DNA of 64,000 nt from Thioclava dalianensis. GTDB lineage: Bacteria; Pseudomonadota; Alphaproteobacteria; Rhodobacterales; Rhodobacteraceae. Where the stretch lies: positions 1 to 64,000 of the forward strand of contig NZ_JHEH01000010.1 of assembly GCF_000715505.1 (NCBI RefSeq). Direction: 5' to 3'. The translations under genes were made by a program, and so were the position numbers. The notes under the pieces are model-generated. The model was given only the letters and a program-made list of their open reading frames with translations, was not told where the DNA came from and did not search any database. This document shows, piece after piece, positions 43,526 to 52,045 of this stretch. Positions within the stretch are counted from its first letter, which is position 1. Each line of letters begins with the position of its first letter.

Positions 43526-43927
43526 ATGTACGATGAAGCAGACCCAATAGACGACCGCCCGATGGGCCGCGCGATGCGGCGCGGGCTGATGTGTCTTTGC
43601 CCCGCCTGTGGGAGCGCGCGGGTGCTCAAAGGCTATCTCAAAGTGCGAGAGTCGTGCCCCAATTGCGACGAAGATCTCTCGCATCAGCGCACCGATGATG
43701 GCCCCGCCTATCTCACGATCCTGATCGTCGGGCACCTGATGATCCCGCTGATGGCTGCAGCTTTCGTAGCCTACCGCCCCGAGCCGTGGCAGATGATTGC
43801 TCTCTTCGGCACCGCGACGGTCGCACTGTCGCTGATCTTGCTGCCGATGATGAAGGGGCTGATGGTCGCGATCCAATGGTCGCGCCGGATGCATGGGTTC
43901 GGCGCGCTTGCAGGCGCAAATGACTGA
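43526..43927 (+). CDS. DUF983 membrane protein
   Basis: A 133-residue protein with a four-cysteine zinc-ribbon-like segment (CLCPACGSAR then SCPNCDEDL) and the DUF983 signature TDDGPAYLTILIVGHL leading into two membrane helices. The family is common in Alphaproteobacteria, often next to NUDIX or cytochrome oxidase genes, with unknown function. GGAGG precedes the ATG by 7 bases. Its end overlaps the NUDIX gene start. Confidence 0.9.
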   Translation: MYDEADPIDDRPMGRAMRRGLMCLCPACGSARVLKGYLKVRESCPNCDEDLSHQRTDDGPAYLTILIVGHLMIPLMAAAFVAYRPEPWQMIALFGTATVALSLILLPMMKGLMVAIQWSRRMHGFGALAGAND

Positions 43928-44633
43928 CGCCTCCCTCGCGGCGACACCCGACAAAACGGCGCTGCGTCACGCCGCAACCGTGATCGTGCTGCGCCGCGAT
44001 GCCGGAGAGCCGCCGCGGGTGCTGATGGGACAACGCGCAGAGCGCGCCGCCTTCATGCCCTCAAAATTCGTCTTTCCGGGCGGCGCGGTGGATCTTGGCG
44101 ATTGGAACGTGCCGCTCAGTGCGCCGCTCGGCGCGCCCAATGCCGCACGGCTGGCACATGACGCCCCTGACGGGATCGCCCCTGCCCTTGCCGCCGCCGC
44201 GATCCGCGAGCTGTGGGAAGAAACCGGGATGATCCTTGGCGCGCGTACCGATTGGCCGGATGCGGCGCCGCCCGACTGGCAGGGATTCGCGGATCTGGGG
44301 TTTTGCCCCGCCGCGTCTGATTTGCATTTCGTGTTCCGCGCGATCACGCCGCCGGGCCGTCCGCGCCGCTTCGATGCGCGGTTTTTCCTCGTCGATGCGG
44401 AGGCGATTTCGAATGATCCCGACGACTTCTCACGCGCCTGCGATGAGCTCTCGCATCTGCAATGGGTGCCGCTGAGCGAGGCCCGCGCGCTCAACCTGCC
44501 TTTCATCACAGAAGTGGTGCTCGCCGAAATCTCGGCGCTTTTGCGTCCGGGGCAGCCAATTTCTCCGCCCGCCAGCGTGCCGTTTTTCGACAATCGCGGC
44601 CCCGCCTCGCGGTTTCTCGCAATCGAGACCTAA
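43920..44633 (+). CDS. NUDIX hydrolase
   Basis: A 237-residue cytosolic hydrolase for nucleoside diphosphate-linked compounds. The NUDIX box is recognisable although the glycine-rich part is separated by an insertion: FPGGAVDLGDW then AAIRELWEETGMI. This longer type with a C-terminal helical extension is standard in the Rhodobacteraceae. The start at 43920 (MTDASLAATPDKT) overlaps the DUF983 stop. Its stop overlaps the stop of the convergent DMT-family carrier by four bases. The substrate is not predictable. Confidence 0.9.
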   Translation: MTDASLAATPDKTALRHAATVIVLRRDAGEPPRVLMGQRAERAAFMPSKFVFPGGAVDLGDWNVPLSAPLGAPNAARLAHDAPDGIAPALAAAAIRELWEETGMILGARTDWPDAAPPDWQGFADLGFCPAASDLHFVFRAITPPGRPRRFDARFFLVDAEAISNDPDDFSRACDELSHLQWVPLSEARALNLPFITEVVLAEISALLRPGQPISPPASVPFFDNRGPASRFLAIET

Positions 44634-45538
44634 CGCGATCCTGCCAGCACGATCACGATCAGCGAGGCCACAACCAGCGCGATGCCGAGGCCTTCGCGCC
44701 GGTGCAATGTCTCGCGGAAAACCAGCACCGAGGCGAGCAGTGTGAAGACGATCTCCACCTGCCCCAGCGCGCGCACGAAGGCCGCGTTTTGCAGCGAGAA
44801 CGCGGTGAACCACCCCGCCGAGCCCAGCACGCCGGTGATCCCCACAAGGATCGTGCGCCGCCATGCGCGCAGCACGCGGCTCAGTTCTCCGGCCTCGCGC
44901 AGCCGCAGATAAAGGCCCATCCCGATGGTTTGCGCGAATGTCGCACAGGCGAGCGCCACGATGGCGCGGGCGAAGAACTCCAGCGGGGCCAGTTCCAGCG
45001 TCGCCCCGCGGTAGAAGATCGAGGACAGGCCGAACAGTCCGCCCGCCACCACGCCATAGATCGCCGCGCGTGCGTTGAGTTTCACGGCCCCCGGCTGCTT
45101 GGTCAGCAACAGCACGCCGATCAGACCGATCAGGATGCCGACCCAGCCCAGCGGCCCGACCCATTCGCCCAAAATTACCGCCGAGAAGAGCGCGACCTGC
45201 ACCGTCTCGGTCTTGGTGAACGCGACCCCCACGGCAAAATTACGCATCGAAAATAGCGCGACCGTCAGGAAGGTCGCCGCCACCTGACACGCACCGCCCG
45301 CGATGACGAAGCCCCAGAATGGGGCGCTCAGATGCGGCCAGGCGGTGCCGGTCTCATGCAGGAAACCGATCGCGACCAACGCGGCAATCGGGAAGCCGAA
45401 CAGGAACCGCGAGAAGGTCGCCCCGCCCACCGATAACTGCGCGCCTGCCAGCATCTTTTGCAGCATGAAACGCAGGGTCTGGACGATGGCCGCAAACAGC
45501 GTGACCCAGACCCACAGATGTGCAGGCACCGCGGTCAT
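44630..45538 (-). CDS. EamA/DMT-family transporter
   Basis: A 302-residue drug/metabolite-type carrier with about 10 membrane helices in two EamA repeats (first repeat ends near GVLLLTKQPGAVKLNARA). The ATG overlaps the lipocalin stop (ATGA). Last gene of a four-gene overlapping unit: aldo/keto reductase, Cys-rich lipoprotein, lipocalin, this carrier. Substrate unknown. Confidence 0.9.
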   Translation of the reverse strand: MTAVPAHLWVWVTLFAAIVQTLRFMLQKMLAGAQLSVGGATFSRFLFGFPIAALVAIGFLHETGTAWPHLSAPFWGFVIAGGACQVAATFLTVALFSMRNFAVGVAFTKTETVQVALFSAVILGEWVGPLGWVGILIGLIGVLLLTKQPGAVKLNARAAIYGVVAGGLFGLSSIFYRGATLELAPLEFFARAIVALACATFAQTIGMGLYLRLREAGELSRVLRAWRRTILVGITGVLGSAGWFTAFSLQNAAFVRALGQVEIVFTLLASVLVFRETLHRREGLGIALVVASLIVIVLAGSR

Positions 45539-46035
45539 GGCGAGATCTTTCTCAGATCATAGCCGTTGAAATCGAGCACTTCGCGGGCCGCCTTGAGCAG
45601 ATCGGGGCGCGCAGGCGTTTGACGCGACAGGATCATCCCCCACTGCCCCGAGGGCGTGCCCAGAGCCGCGATCCGGTAATCCTGATCGACCCACATCACA
45701 TAGATCGGCTCGCCGCCAAAGGCCTCTCGCGCGGACATCCGCCCGCCCGGCCCGGTCAGCACGACTTTGGCGTCAAGAGGCCCCGTGGCACCGGCGCATT
45801 CCGCCCCGCGCACATCGAAGCTGCCCGAACCGTCCCAGCGCCAGCTCTGGACGCCCTTACATCCCGGCTGACCGCTGGCCACAACGTGCCAGTCGCCTGC
45901 AAAACGGGTCGGATCGAAGAGCGCGGCCGAAGAGATCAGCGCATCGCGATCGCGCAACCCGGGCGCCATACGCGGCGCCGAGGCACAGCCCGCAAGAAGG
46001 GCTATCCCCGCAAGGATAAGGATCAGTTGACGCAT
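45535..46035 (-). CDS. lipocalin-family outer-membrane lipoprotein (Blc-like)
   Basis: A 166-residue lipoprotein: signal peptide with lipobox LLAGC (Cys17), then a single lipocalin barrel with the first-strand motif RFAGDWHVVASG and the later PIYVMWVDQDYRIAALG. Bacterial lipocalins (Blc) bind hydrophobic ligands such as lysophospholipids. It overlaps the upstream lipoprotein gene by 13 bases. Confidence 0.88.
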   Translation of the reverse strand: MRQLILILAGIALLAGCASAPRMAPGLRDRDALISSAALFDPTRFAGDWHVVASGQPGCKGVQSWRWDGSGSFDVRGAECAGATGPLDAKVVLTGPGGRMSAREAFGGEPIYVMWVDQDYRIAALGTPSGQWGMILSRQTPARPDLLKAAREVLDFNGYDLRKISP

Positions 46036-46379
46036 GTGGTCATCGGGTAGCCCGCCTCTGTCATCACATCATTGCAGCCCATAAGCGGCACCACCGGCGC
46101 GCAGGTTTGTGACCGCGCGAGACACTCGCCCTCGCAATCATTGCGCGAATGGCACATCTTGCCATTGTCACGCGTGTCGTGCTGGCACAGATAGCCGCCG
46201 TTGAAATCAATCCACCTGCCGCCCTTGGCGACGCAAGCTGTCTTTTCCGCGTCCTGCTTTTGCTGGCCGACCAAGGGCAGCTCTTGCTGCGTGCCCCCGC
46301 CCATGCCTGTCATCTGGGCCAGCGGCTTGCAGGCCGCCAGCGCCAGAAGGCTCACGCAGATCAGGGCTGCCGCGCGCAT
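46023..46379 (-). CDS. cysteine-rich lipoprotein, unknown function
   Basis: A 118-residue lipoprotein with lipobox LALAAC and eight further cysteines in the mature part (in ACVAKGG, YLCQHD, KMCHSRNDCEGEC, QTCAP, MGCND, TTCVN), enough for four disulfides in the periplasm. No recognised family. The ATG at 46379 overlaps the aldo/keto reductase stop (TGATG); a TTG one codon earlier is ignored. Co-translated with the lipocalin, so a joint envelope role is possible. Confidence 0.78.
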   Translation of the reverse strand: MRAAALICVSLLALAACKPLAQMTGMGGGTQQELPLVGQQKQDAEKTACVAKGGRWIDFNGGYLCQHDTRDNGKMCHSRNDCEGECLARSQTCAPVVPLMGCNDVMTEAGYPMTTCVN

Positions 46380-47425
46380 CAATAGGGCGTCGGCATATCG
46401 TGGTGCAGCACCGCGATCTTGTCGAGCAGCTCCTTGGGCAGCGTCACGCCCGCCGCATCAAGGTTCGGCTTGAGCTGCTCGAGCGAGGTCGCGCCGATGA
46501 TCGGGATCACCGGGAAGGGACGGCTCATGACCCAAGCAATGGCCATCGTGATCGGGTTGAGATCGAATTCGCGTGCCAGTGCGATATAGGCATCCGCGAT
46601 ATCGAAGGCGCGCGGATTGGCGCGCCCGCCCAGCGAGGCCACATAGGAGCGGCGCGACAGCGGCGGCGTCACATCGCCGGAATATTTGCCGGTCAGAATG
46701 CCTGCCGCCAAGGGCGAATAGGCCAGAAGGGTGACCCGCTCGTGATGGCACAGTTCCGCCAGATCCAGATCGAAATACCGGCACATCAGCGAATATTCGT
46801 TCTGGATCGTCTGCATCCGCGGCCCAGCCCCGGCCTTGGCCAACCGCAGCCATTCCGAGGTGCCCCAAGCAGTCTCGTTGGACAGGCCCGCATGGCGGAT
46901 CTTGCCTGCGTCAATCAGCTCTTGCAGCGTCTCAAGACAGGCCTGCATATCGGCCTCGACCTCGGCCCGGGGGGGCTGCGTCGAGGGATCGAAGCGCCAC
47001 GCCTTGCGGAAGTGATACGAGCCGCGATTGGGCCAGTGAAACTGGTAGAAATCGACGTAGTCGGTCTGAAGCCGCTTGAGCGAAGCATCGACGCCTGCGC
47101 GAATCCGCTCGGGCGAGATCGGCACGCCACTTTCGATCGCATGCGAGCCCTCGCCGGTGAGCTTAGTGGCAATCACCAGATCATCGCGCTTGCCGCGCTT
47201 GGCCAGATAGGTGCCGATAATGGTCTCGGTCGCGCCCAATGTCTCGGCGCTGACCGGATTGACCGGGTACATCTCGGCGGTGTCGATGAAATCGATCCCG
47301 TGATCGAGCGCCATGTCGATCTGTGCGTGCCCTTCGGCCTCGGTGTTCTGGGTGCCCCAGGTCATCGACCCGAGGCAGATTTCCGACACTTCGATCCCGC
47401 TGCTGCCAAGTTCAATCTTGCGCAT
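46379..47425 (-). CDS. NADP(H)-dependent aldo/keto reductase, Tas-like
   Basis: A 348-residue oxidoreductase of the Tas branch. Catalytic residues of the family are seen: Asp and Tyr in FIDTAEMYP, Lys in VIATKLTG and His in FYQFHWPNRG. The Tas-type insertion YPVNPVSAETLGATETIIG follows the Tyr. Start set at ATG 47425 (MRKIELGSSGIEVSEICLG). It heads the four-gene overlapping unit. Confidence 0.92.
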   Translation of the reverse strand: MRKIELGSSGIEVSEICLGSMTWGTQNTEAEGHAQIDMALDHGIDFIDTAEMYPVNPVSAETLGATETIIGTYLAKRGKRDDLVIATKLTGEGSHAIESGVPISPERIRAGVDASLKRLQTDYVDFYQFHWPNRGSYHFRKAWRFDPSTQPPRAEVEADMQACLETLQELIDAGKIRHAGLSNETAWGTSEWLRLAKAGAGPRMQTIQNEYSLMCRYFDLDLAELCHHERVTLLAYSPLAAGILTGKYSGDVTPPLSRRSYVASLGGRANPRAFDIADAYIALAREFDLNPITMAIAWVMSRPFPVIPIIGATSLEQLKPNLDAAGVTLPKELLDKIAVLHHDMPTPY

Positions 47426-47499
47426 AGCTCCGCCCCTTCTCAACTGTTCGTGCTGCTGCGCGAACCTGCCACCGGGGAGCGAGAACGTAAAGCCTGTAG

Positions 47500-47940
47500 C
47501 TACTCGACCTGATCGATCAGATCGCCATAGCCTTGCGCCTCCATCTCCTCGAGCGGCACGAAGCGCAGGGAGGCGGAGTTGATGCAGTAGCGCAAACCGC
47601 CCTGATCGCGCGGCCCATCGGGGAAAACATGGCCCAGATGGCTGTCACCATTCTTTGACCGAACCTCGGTGCGCACCATGCCCAGCGTTTTGTCGGTCAG
47701 CTCGACCACGTGTTCACTCACCAGAGGTTTGGTGAACGAGGGCCAGCCACAGCCGGATTCGAACTTGCTCGACGAGGCGAAAAGCGGCTCGCCCGAAACC
47801 AGATCGACATAGATGCCGCGGGCCTTGTGGTCGTTATATTCCCCGGTGAAGGGCCGCTCGGTCCCGTTTCTCTGGGTGACGCGATACTGCTCCGGTGTCA
47901 GCTTCGCCAGCGCCTCTTCGGATTTTTGCCATTTGCTCAT
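47500..47940 (-). CDS. msrB: peptide-methionine (R)-S-oxide reductase MsrB, zinc-free type
   Basis: A 146-residue enzyme repairing methionine-R-sulfoxide. The catalytic Cys119 is in [11 protein letters not shown] and a likely resolving Cys64 in ESGCGWPSF. The two CxxC motifs that bind structural zinc in many MsrBs are absent: the first would be near [10 protein letters not shown], which has no cysteine. It stands alone 75 bases upstream of the aldo/keto reductase, both leftward. Confidence 0.94.
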   Translation of the reverse strand: MSKWQKSEEALAKLTPEQYRVTQRNGTERPFTGEYNDHKARGIYVDLVSGEPLFASSSKFESGCGWPSFTKPLVSEHVVELTDKTLGMVRTEVRSKNGDSHLGHVFPDGPRDQGGLRYCINSASLRFVPLEEMEAQGYGDLIDQVE

Positions 47941-48058
47941 GATGGGTCTCCCTTTCCGCTCTGATTTAGGGGCGCGCGGCGCGATATAAAGGCCTGCGTG
48001 GCTTTCGCTCGCCGTTTGTCCCTTCGCGCCCTATCCTCACAAGGAGGAGGATAGCGCC

Positions 48059-49681
48059 ATGACCACACCTGCCCCGCGTTCCGATCTGTCCACGCATCTG
48101 GTCGAGAACCAGCCGCCCGCGCGCGGCGATATCGACCTGTGGCAAAACGATCTTGCCCTGCGCGAGGCGGTGGCCCGCGCCGAAGGGCGCTCGGCCCCGC
48201 TGGCCGAATATGGCGCGCATCTGGGGCTCGCCGAGAGCCGCGATGCCGCGCGCGAGGCCAATCGGCACAGCCCCGAGCTGGTGCTCTTCGATGCAGGCGG
48301 GCGCAGGCTGGACGAGGTGCGCTTTCACCCCGCCTATCATCGCTCACTGGCGGTCGGGATCACGGCGGGCTACAGCGCCGTCGCTTGGGAAGGCAAGCCG
48401 GGCGGGCATGCCACCCACGCCGCGATGGTCTATCTCAACAGTCAGGTCGAGCCGGGAAGCTGCTGCCCGATGACCATGAGCTATGCCGCCTTCCCCGCGC
48501 TCAGCGCCACCCCGGCGCTGGCGGAGCTGTGGCAGCCCAAGCTGATTTCGCGCAGCTACGATCCGCGCATCTTGCCGATGTCCGAAAAGAGCGGCGTCAC
48601 GCTGGGCATGGCCATGACGGAAAAGCAGGGCGGCTCGGATGTGCGCGCCAACACCACCCGCGCCGAGCGCGCGGGCGATCATTACCGATTGACGGGGCAT
48701 AAGTGGTTTTGCTCGGCCCCGATGTCGGACGGGTTTTTGACGCTGGCGCAGACCGATGAGGGCTTGAGCTGCTTTCTCGTGCCGCGCTGGCTGGAGGACG
48801 GGCGCAATCCGATCCGCATCCAGCGGCTCAAAGACAAGCTCGGCAACCGCTCCAACGCTTCCGCCGAGATCGAATATGAGGGCGCGCTGGCTTATCTGCT
48901 GGGAGAGCCGGGCCGTGGCGTGGCCACGATCATCGAGATGGTCACCCATACCCGGCTCGATACCGCGATGGCGCCTGCGGGCCTGATGCGGGCGGCGCTC
49001 TGTGAGGCCCATCACTGGGTCAGCCACCGTGCGGCCTTTCAGCGCCGCCTGATCGATCAGCCGCTGATGCGCGCGGTGCTGGCCGATCTGGCGCTCGATT
49101 GGGAGGGCGCTTTGGCGCTTGGGATGCGCGTGGCGCAGGCCTTTGACGGGGCAAACGCCGAAGACCGGGCCTTCGCGCGGATCGGCGTGGCGCTGGCCAA
49201 ATATCTTGGCAACAAGCGCTGCCCGCAGGTCACCTATGAGGCGATGGAGTGCTTGGGCGGGATGGGCTATGTCGAGGACACGCCGATGCCGCTTCTCTAT
49301 CGCGAGGCACCGCTGAACGGGATCTGGGAGGGCTCGGGCAACGTGATCTGCCTCGACATCCTGCGCACGCTGGCGCGTGAGCCGCTCGCCGCAGAGGTCG
49401 TGCAGGCAGAGCTGGAGGCCGCGCGCGGCACCGACCGGCGCTATGATGCCGCGCTTGACGCCCATCACGCGCGCTGGCCGAGCTTGCCGCCCGAAGCCGA
49501 GGCGCGCTGGTTTGCCGAGCGCTTGGCCCTGCTGCTGAGCGCGGCGCAGCTGATCCGACACGCGCCCGGCGCGGTGGCCGATGCGTTCGTCGCAACCCGG
49601 CTTGCGGGCGAGGCCGGGCGCACCAGTGGCGCGATGGCGGGGAGCGATGTCTCGAGCATTCTGGCCCGTCTCGCGGAGTGA
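48059..49681 (+). CDS. AidB-like acyl-CoA dehydrogenase family flavoprotein
   Basis: A 540-residue FAD enzyme. It has the acyl-CoA dehydrogenase core with the FAD/substrate segment LGMAMTEKQGGSDVRANTTR and later YEAMECLGGMGYVEDTP and PLLYREAPLNGIWEGSGNVI. The long N-terminal part and the C-terminal extension fit the AidB subgroup, which binds DNA and is induced by alkylation stress, rather than beta-oxidation enzymes. The gene starts after GGAGGAGG. It is divergent from msrB. Catalytic activity on a defined acyl-CoA is not predictable. Confidence 0.9.
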   Translation: MTTPAPRSDLSTHLVENQPPARGDIDLWQNDLALREAVARAEGRSAPLAEYGAHLGLAESRDAAREANRHSPELVLFDAGGRRLDEVRFHPAYHRSLAVGITAGYSAVAWEGKPGGHATHAAMVYLNSQVEPGSCCPMTMSYAAFPALSATPALAELWQPKLISRSYDPRILPMSEKSGVTLGMAMTEKQGGSDVRANTTRAERAGDHYRLTGHKWFCSAPMSDGFLTLAQTDEGLSCFLVPRWLEDGRNPIRIQRLKDKLGNRSNASAEIEYEGALAYLLGEPGRGVATIIEMVTHTRLDTAMAPAGLMRAALCEAHHWVSHRAAFQRRLIDQPLMRAVLADLALDWEGALALGMRVAQAFDGANAEDRAFARIGVALAKYLGNKRCPQVTYEAMECLGGMGYVEDTPMPLLYREAPLNGIWEGSGNVICLDILRTLAREPLAAEVVQAELEAARGTDRRYDAALDAHHARWPSLPPEAEARWFAERLALLLSAAQLIRHAPGAVADAFVATRLAGEAGRTSGAMAGSDVSSILARLAE

Positions 49682-49732
49682 GAAGACAGAAGCCTCCGGC
49701 GGCAATATTTTTATCAAGAGAAAGGGGCAGAG

Positions 49733-50221
49733 ATGACCGAAGAACGCTACTTGGTGCAGGCGCAAGAAATCGCCACGATGCCGGGGCTCTCCAAGACGCA
49801 TTTTCTTAACCCCAATGCAAAGCGGGTGAACAAGAGCCTCGGCGATCTCACCGGGCTGACTGGAATCGGGGTGCATATCATCGAGGTCGAGCCGGGCCGC
49901 GAGACCACGGAATTTCACCGCCATCACCACGAGGACGAGGCTGTCTTCGTGCTCTCGGGCGAGGCGACAGCCCGGATCGGCGACGCCCGGCACGCCATCG
50001 GACCGGGAGATTTCATCGGCTACCGCGCAGGCGGCGAGGCGCATTCCATCAAGAATACCGGGGTGCAGCCGCTGCGACTGCTGGTCGTGGGCCAACGCCT
50101 TGCCCATGATGTGGGCGATTACCCCGATCAGGGCAAGCGGCTGTTCCGCGCGCCCGGGCTGGCGTGGCAACTGGTCGATGACGCAGCGATCCAGCCGATA
50201 CAGGCGGGAGCGAAACGCTAG
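49733..50221 (+). CDS. cupin-domain protein
   Basis: A 162-residue beta-barrel protein with the two cupin motifs: EFHRHHHEDEAVFVLSGEA (three His and one Glu, metal ligands) and GDFIGYRAGGEAHSIKNTG. A metal-dependent role (isomerase, dioxygenase or sensor) is possible; no specific family can be assigned. It lies between AidB-like and MFS genes on the same strand, 51 bases after the first. Confidence 0.85.
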   Translation: MTEERYLVQAQEIATMPGLSKTHFLNPNAKRVNKSLGDLTGLTGIGVHIIEVEPGRETTEFHRHHHEDEAVFVLSGEATARIGDARHAIGPGDFIGYRAGGEAHSIKNTGVQPLRLLVVGQRLAHDVGDYPDQGKRLFRAPGLAWQLVDDAAIQPIQAGAKR

Positions 50222-50344
50222 GGCCGAAACGCGCCCCGCGTGCGAGGGCCCGACGGTTGACCGCGCTCTACCCCCTTGCCACCGCGGCTCAGGAATGGCC
50301 CTATCGGGCTGCCGCCGCTTTCACCCTTCAACCGGATCGCTCCC

Positions 50345-51982
50345 GTGCCGCAACGCTCTGTCTTCTCGCCCTTCCAAAACCCGACCTTCCGCGCGCTGTG
50401 GCTGGCCACGCTGTTTTCCAACCTCGGGACGCTGGTGCAGGCGGTGGGTGCGGGCTGGCTGATGGCGAGCCTTACGACCTCGCAGGATATGGTCGCGCTG
50501 GTGCAATCCTCGAACACCTTGCCGGTGGTCGTGTTGTCGCTGCTGGCAGGGGCGCTGGCAGATAATTTCAACCGGCGCCGGATCATGATCGCGGCGCAGA
50601 TCTTCGTTGTGCTGGTGTCGGTCGCGCTCGCGCTCTTCGCGTGGGCGGGGATGCTCACGCCGTGGCTGCTGCTGGGATTCACCTTTTTAATTGGCTGTGG
50701 AGGGGCGCTGTTCAACCCGTCTTGGCAGGCCTCGATGGGCGATATCGTGGAGCGCGACGACCTGTCGGCTGCGGTCTCGCTCAACAGTATGAGTTTCAAC
50801 ATGATGCGCAGCCTTGGCCCGGCAATCGGCGGCATCATTGTGGCCGCAGCCGGGGCGGCGGCGGCCTTCGCGCTCAATGCGATCAGCTATCTTCCGCTGA
50901 TCGGGATCCTGTTTCGCTGGCGTCCGAGCTATCCGAGCGACCCCTTGCCGCGCGAGCCGCTGCGTCTCGCGCTGAGTGCGGGGCTGCGCTACGTCATGCT
51001 CTCGCCGGTGCTGCTGCGGGTGATGGCACGCGGCGCGATCTTCGGCTTTGCCGCGATCTCGGTGCTCGCGCTTTTGCCTTTGGTGGTGCGCGATCTGCTG
51101 GCGGGGAGCGCGCTGGATTACGGTATCTCTCTGGGGGCCTTCGGGCTGGGGGCTATTGGCGGCGTCGTGCTCAATGCCCCGCTGCGCGAGCGGTTCTCGA
51201 ACGAGGTGATCGTGCGGATCTCCTTTGTCGGCTTTGCGGTGGCGGTGGCCGGGTTGGCGCTGTCGAGCTCGCTGATCCTCAGCTGCCTCGCGCTGATCGT
51301 GGCCGGACCGTTCTGGGTGCTGGCGCTGTCGCTCTTCAACGTCACGGTCCAGCTTGCCACGCCGCGCTGGGTCGTGGGCCGGGCGCTCTCGCTGTATCAA
51401 ACCGCGACCTTCGGCGGGATGGCGAGCGGCGCATGGGTCTGGGGTCTGCTGGCCAGCCAGCACGGTGTGAGTGCCGCGCTCGGGGTGGCGGCGCTGGTGC
51501 TTCTGGTCGGGGCGGTGCTTGGGATCTGGCTGCGGCTGGAGGGGTTCTCGACGATCGATCTCGACCCGTTTGGCAGTTTCCAACCGCCCGAGCCGCAGCT
51601 TGATATTCGCGCACGTTCCGGGCCGATCCTTGTCCTTGTCGAATACGAGATCGACCCTGCGGATACCGAGCGCTTCATGGCGCTGATGCGGGCCCGGCGT
51701 CGCATTCGCATTCGTGACGGAGCGCGGCAATGGGGGCTGTTGCGCGATCTGGAAAATCCGCGGCTCTGGATCGAGAGCTATCACGTGCCGACGTGGATCG
51801 AGTATCTGCGCCACAATGCGCGGCGGACGAAAAACGACGCGCAGAATTTCGAGGACCTGCTTGAGCTGCATCACGGGCCTGCGCCGCGCCCTCAGGTCCG
51901 GCGCCTGATCGAGCGTCAGACCGTGCCGCTGCATGATGACGCCCCGCCACGTCCGCCCACGACCGAGCTACCGGGCGTGTAA
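50345..51982 (+). CDS. MFS exporter (EntS/MFS_3 family) with soluble C-terminal domain
   Basis: A roughly 545-residue protein: about 12 membrane helices (residues 10-405) with the MFS_3 pattern (ADNFNRRRIMIAAQ, MGDIVERDDLSAAVSLNS) and a C-terminal soluble domain (about 425-520, ILVLVEYEIDPADTERFMAL) resembling an ABM-type ferredoxin-like fold that occurs in this family. Start uncertain: GTG 50345 gives a short N-terminus before helix 1; TTG 50276 is an alternative. Exports an unknown compound. No siderophore genes are present. Confidence 0.82.
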   Translation: MPQRSVFSPFQNPTFRALWLATLFSNLGTLVQAVGAGWLMASLTTSQDMVALVQSSNTLPVVVLSLLAGALADNFNRRRIMIAAQIFVVLVSVALALFAWAGMLTPWLLLGFTFLIGCGGALFNPSWQASMGDIVERDDLSAAVSLNSMSFNMMRSLGPAIGGIIVAAAGAAAAFALNAISYLPLIGILFRWRPSYPSDPLPREPLRLALSAGLRYVMLSPVLLRVMARGAIFGFAAISVLALLPLVVRDLLAGSALDYGISLGAFGLGAIGGVVLNAPLRERFSNEVIVRISFVGFAVAVAGLALSSSLILSCLALIVAGPFWVLALSLFNVTVQLATPRWVVGRALSLYQTATFGGMASGAWVWGLLASQHGVSAALGVAALVLLVGAVLGIWLRLEGFSTIDLDPFGSFQPPEPQLDIRARSGPILVLVEYEIDPADTERFMALMRARRRIRIRDGARQWGLLRDLENPRLWIESYHVPTWIEYLRHNARRTKNDAQNFEDLLELHHGPAPRPQVRRLIERQTVPLHDDAPPRPPTTELPGV

Positions 51983-52010
51983 GGCCGCGCGAACCGCTTA
52001 GACCTGCGTC

Positions 52011-52038
52011 CCGGGCGCGGTTTGAAGGGCGCGCCCGG
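52011..52038. other. hairpin in the convergent MFS/ychF gap
   Basis: Stem CCGGGCGCG / CGCGCCCGG (52011-52019 and 52030-52038) with a 10-base loop sits between two convergent stop codons. No U tract on either side, so termination efficiency is uncertain. Confidence 0.4.
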
Positions 52039-52045
52039 ACAGCGA

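Noticed and set aside
49683-49713. Possible terminator (GCC...GGC then ATATTTTTATC) after the AidB-like gene
   Set aside because: The stem is only about three base pairs; the T-rich run alone is not enough.
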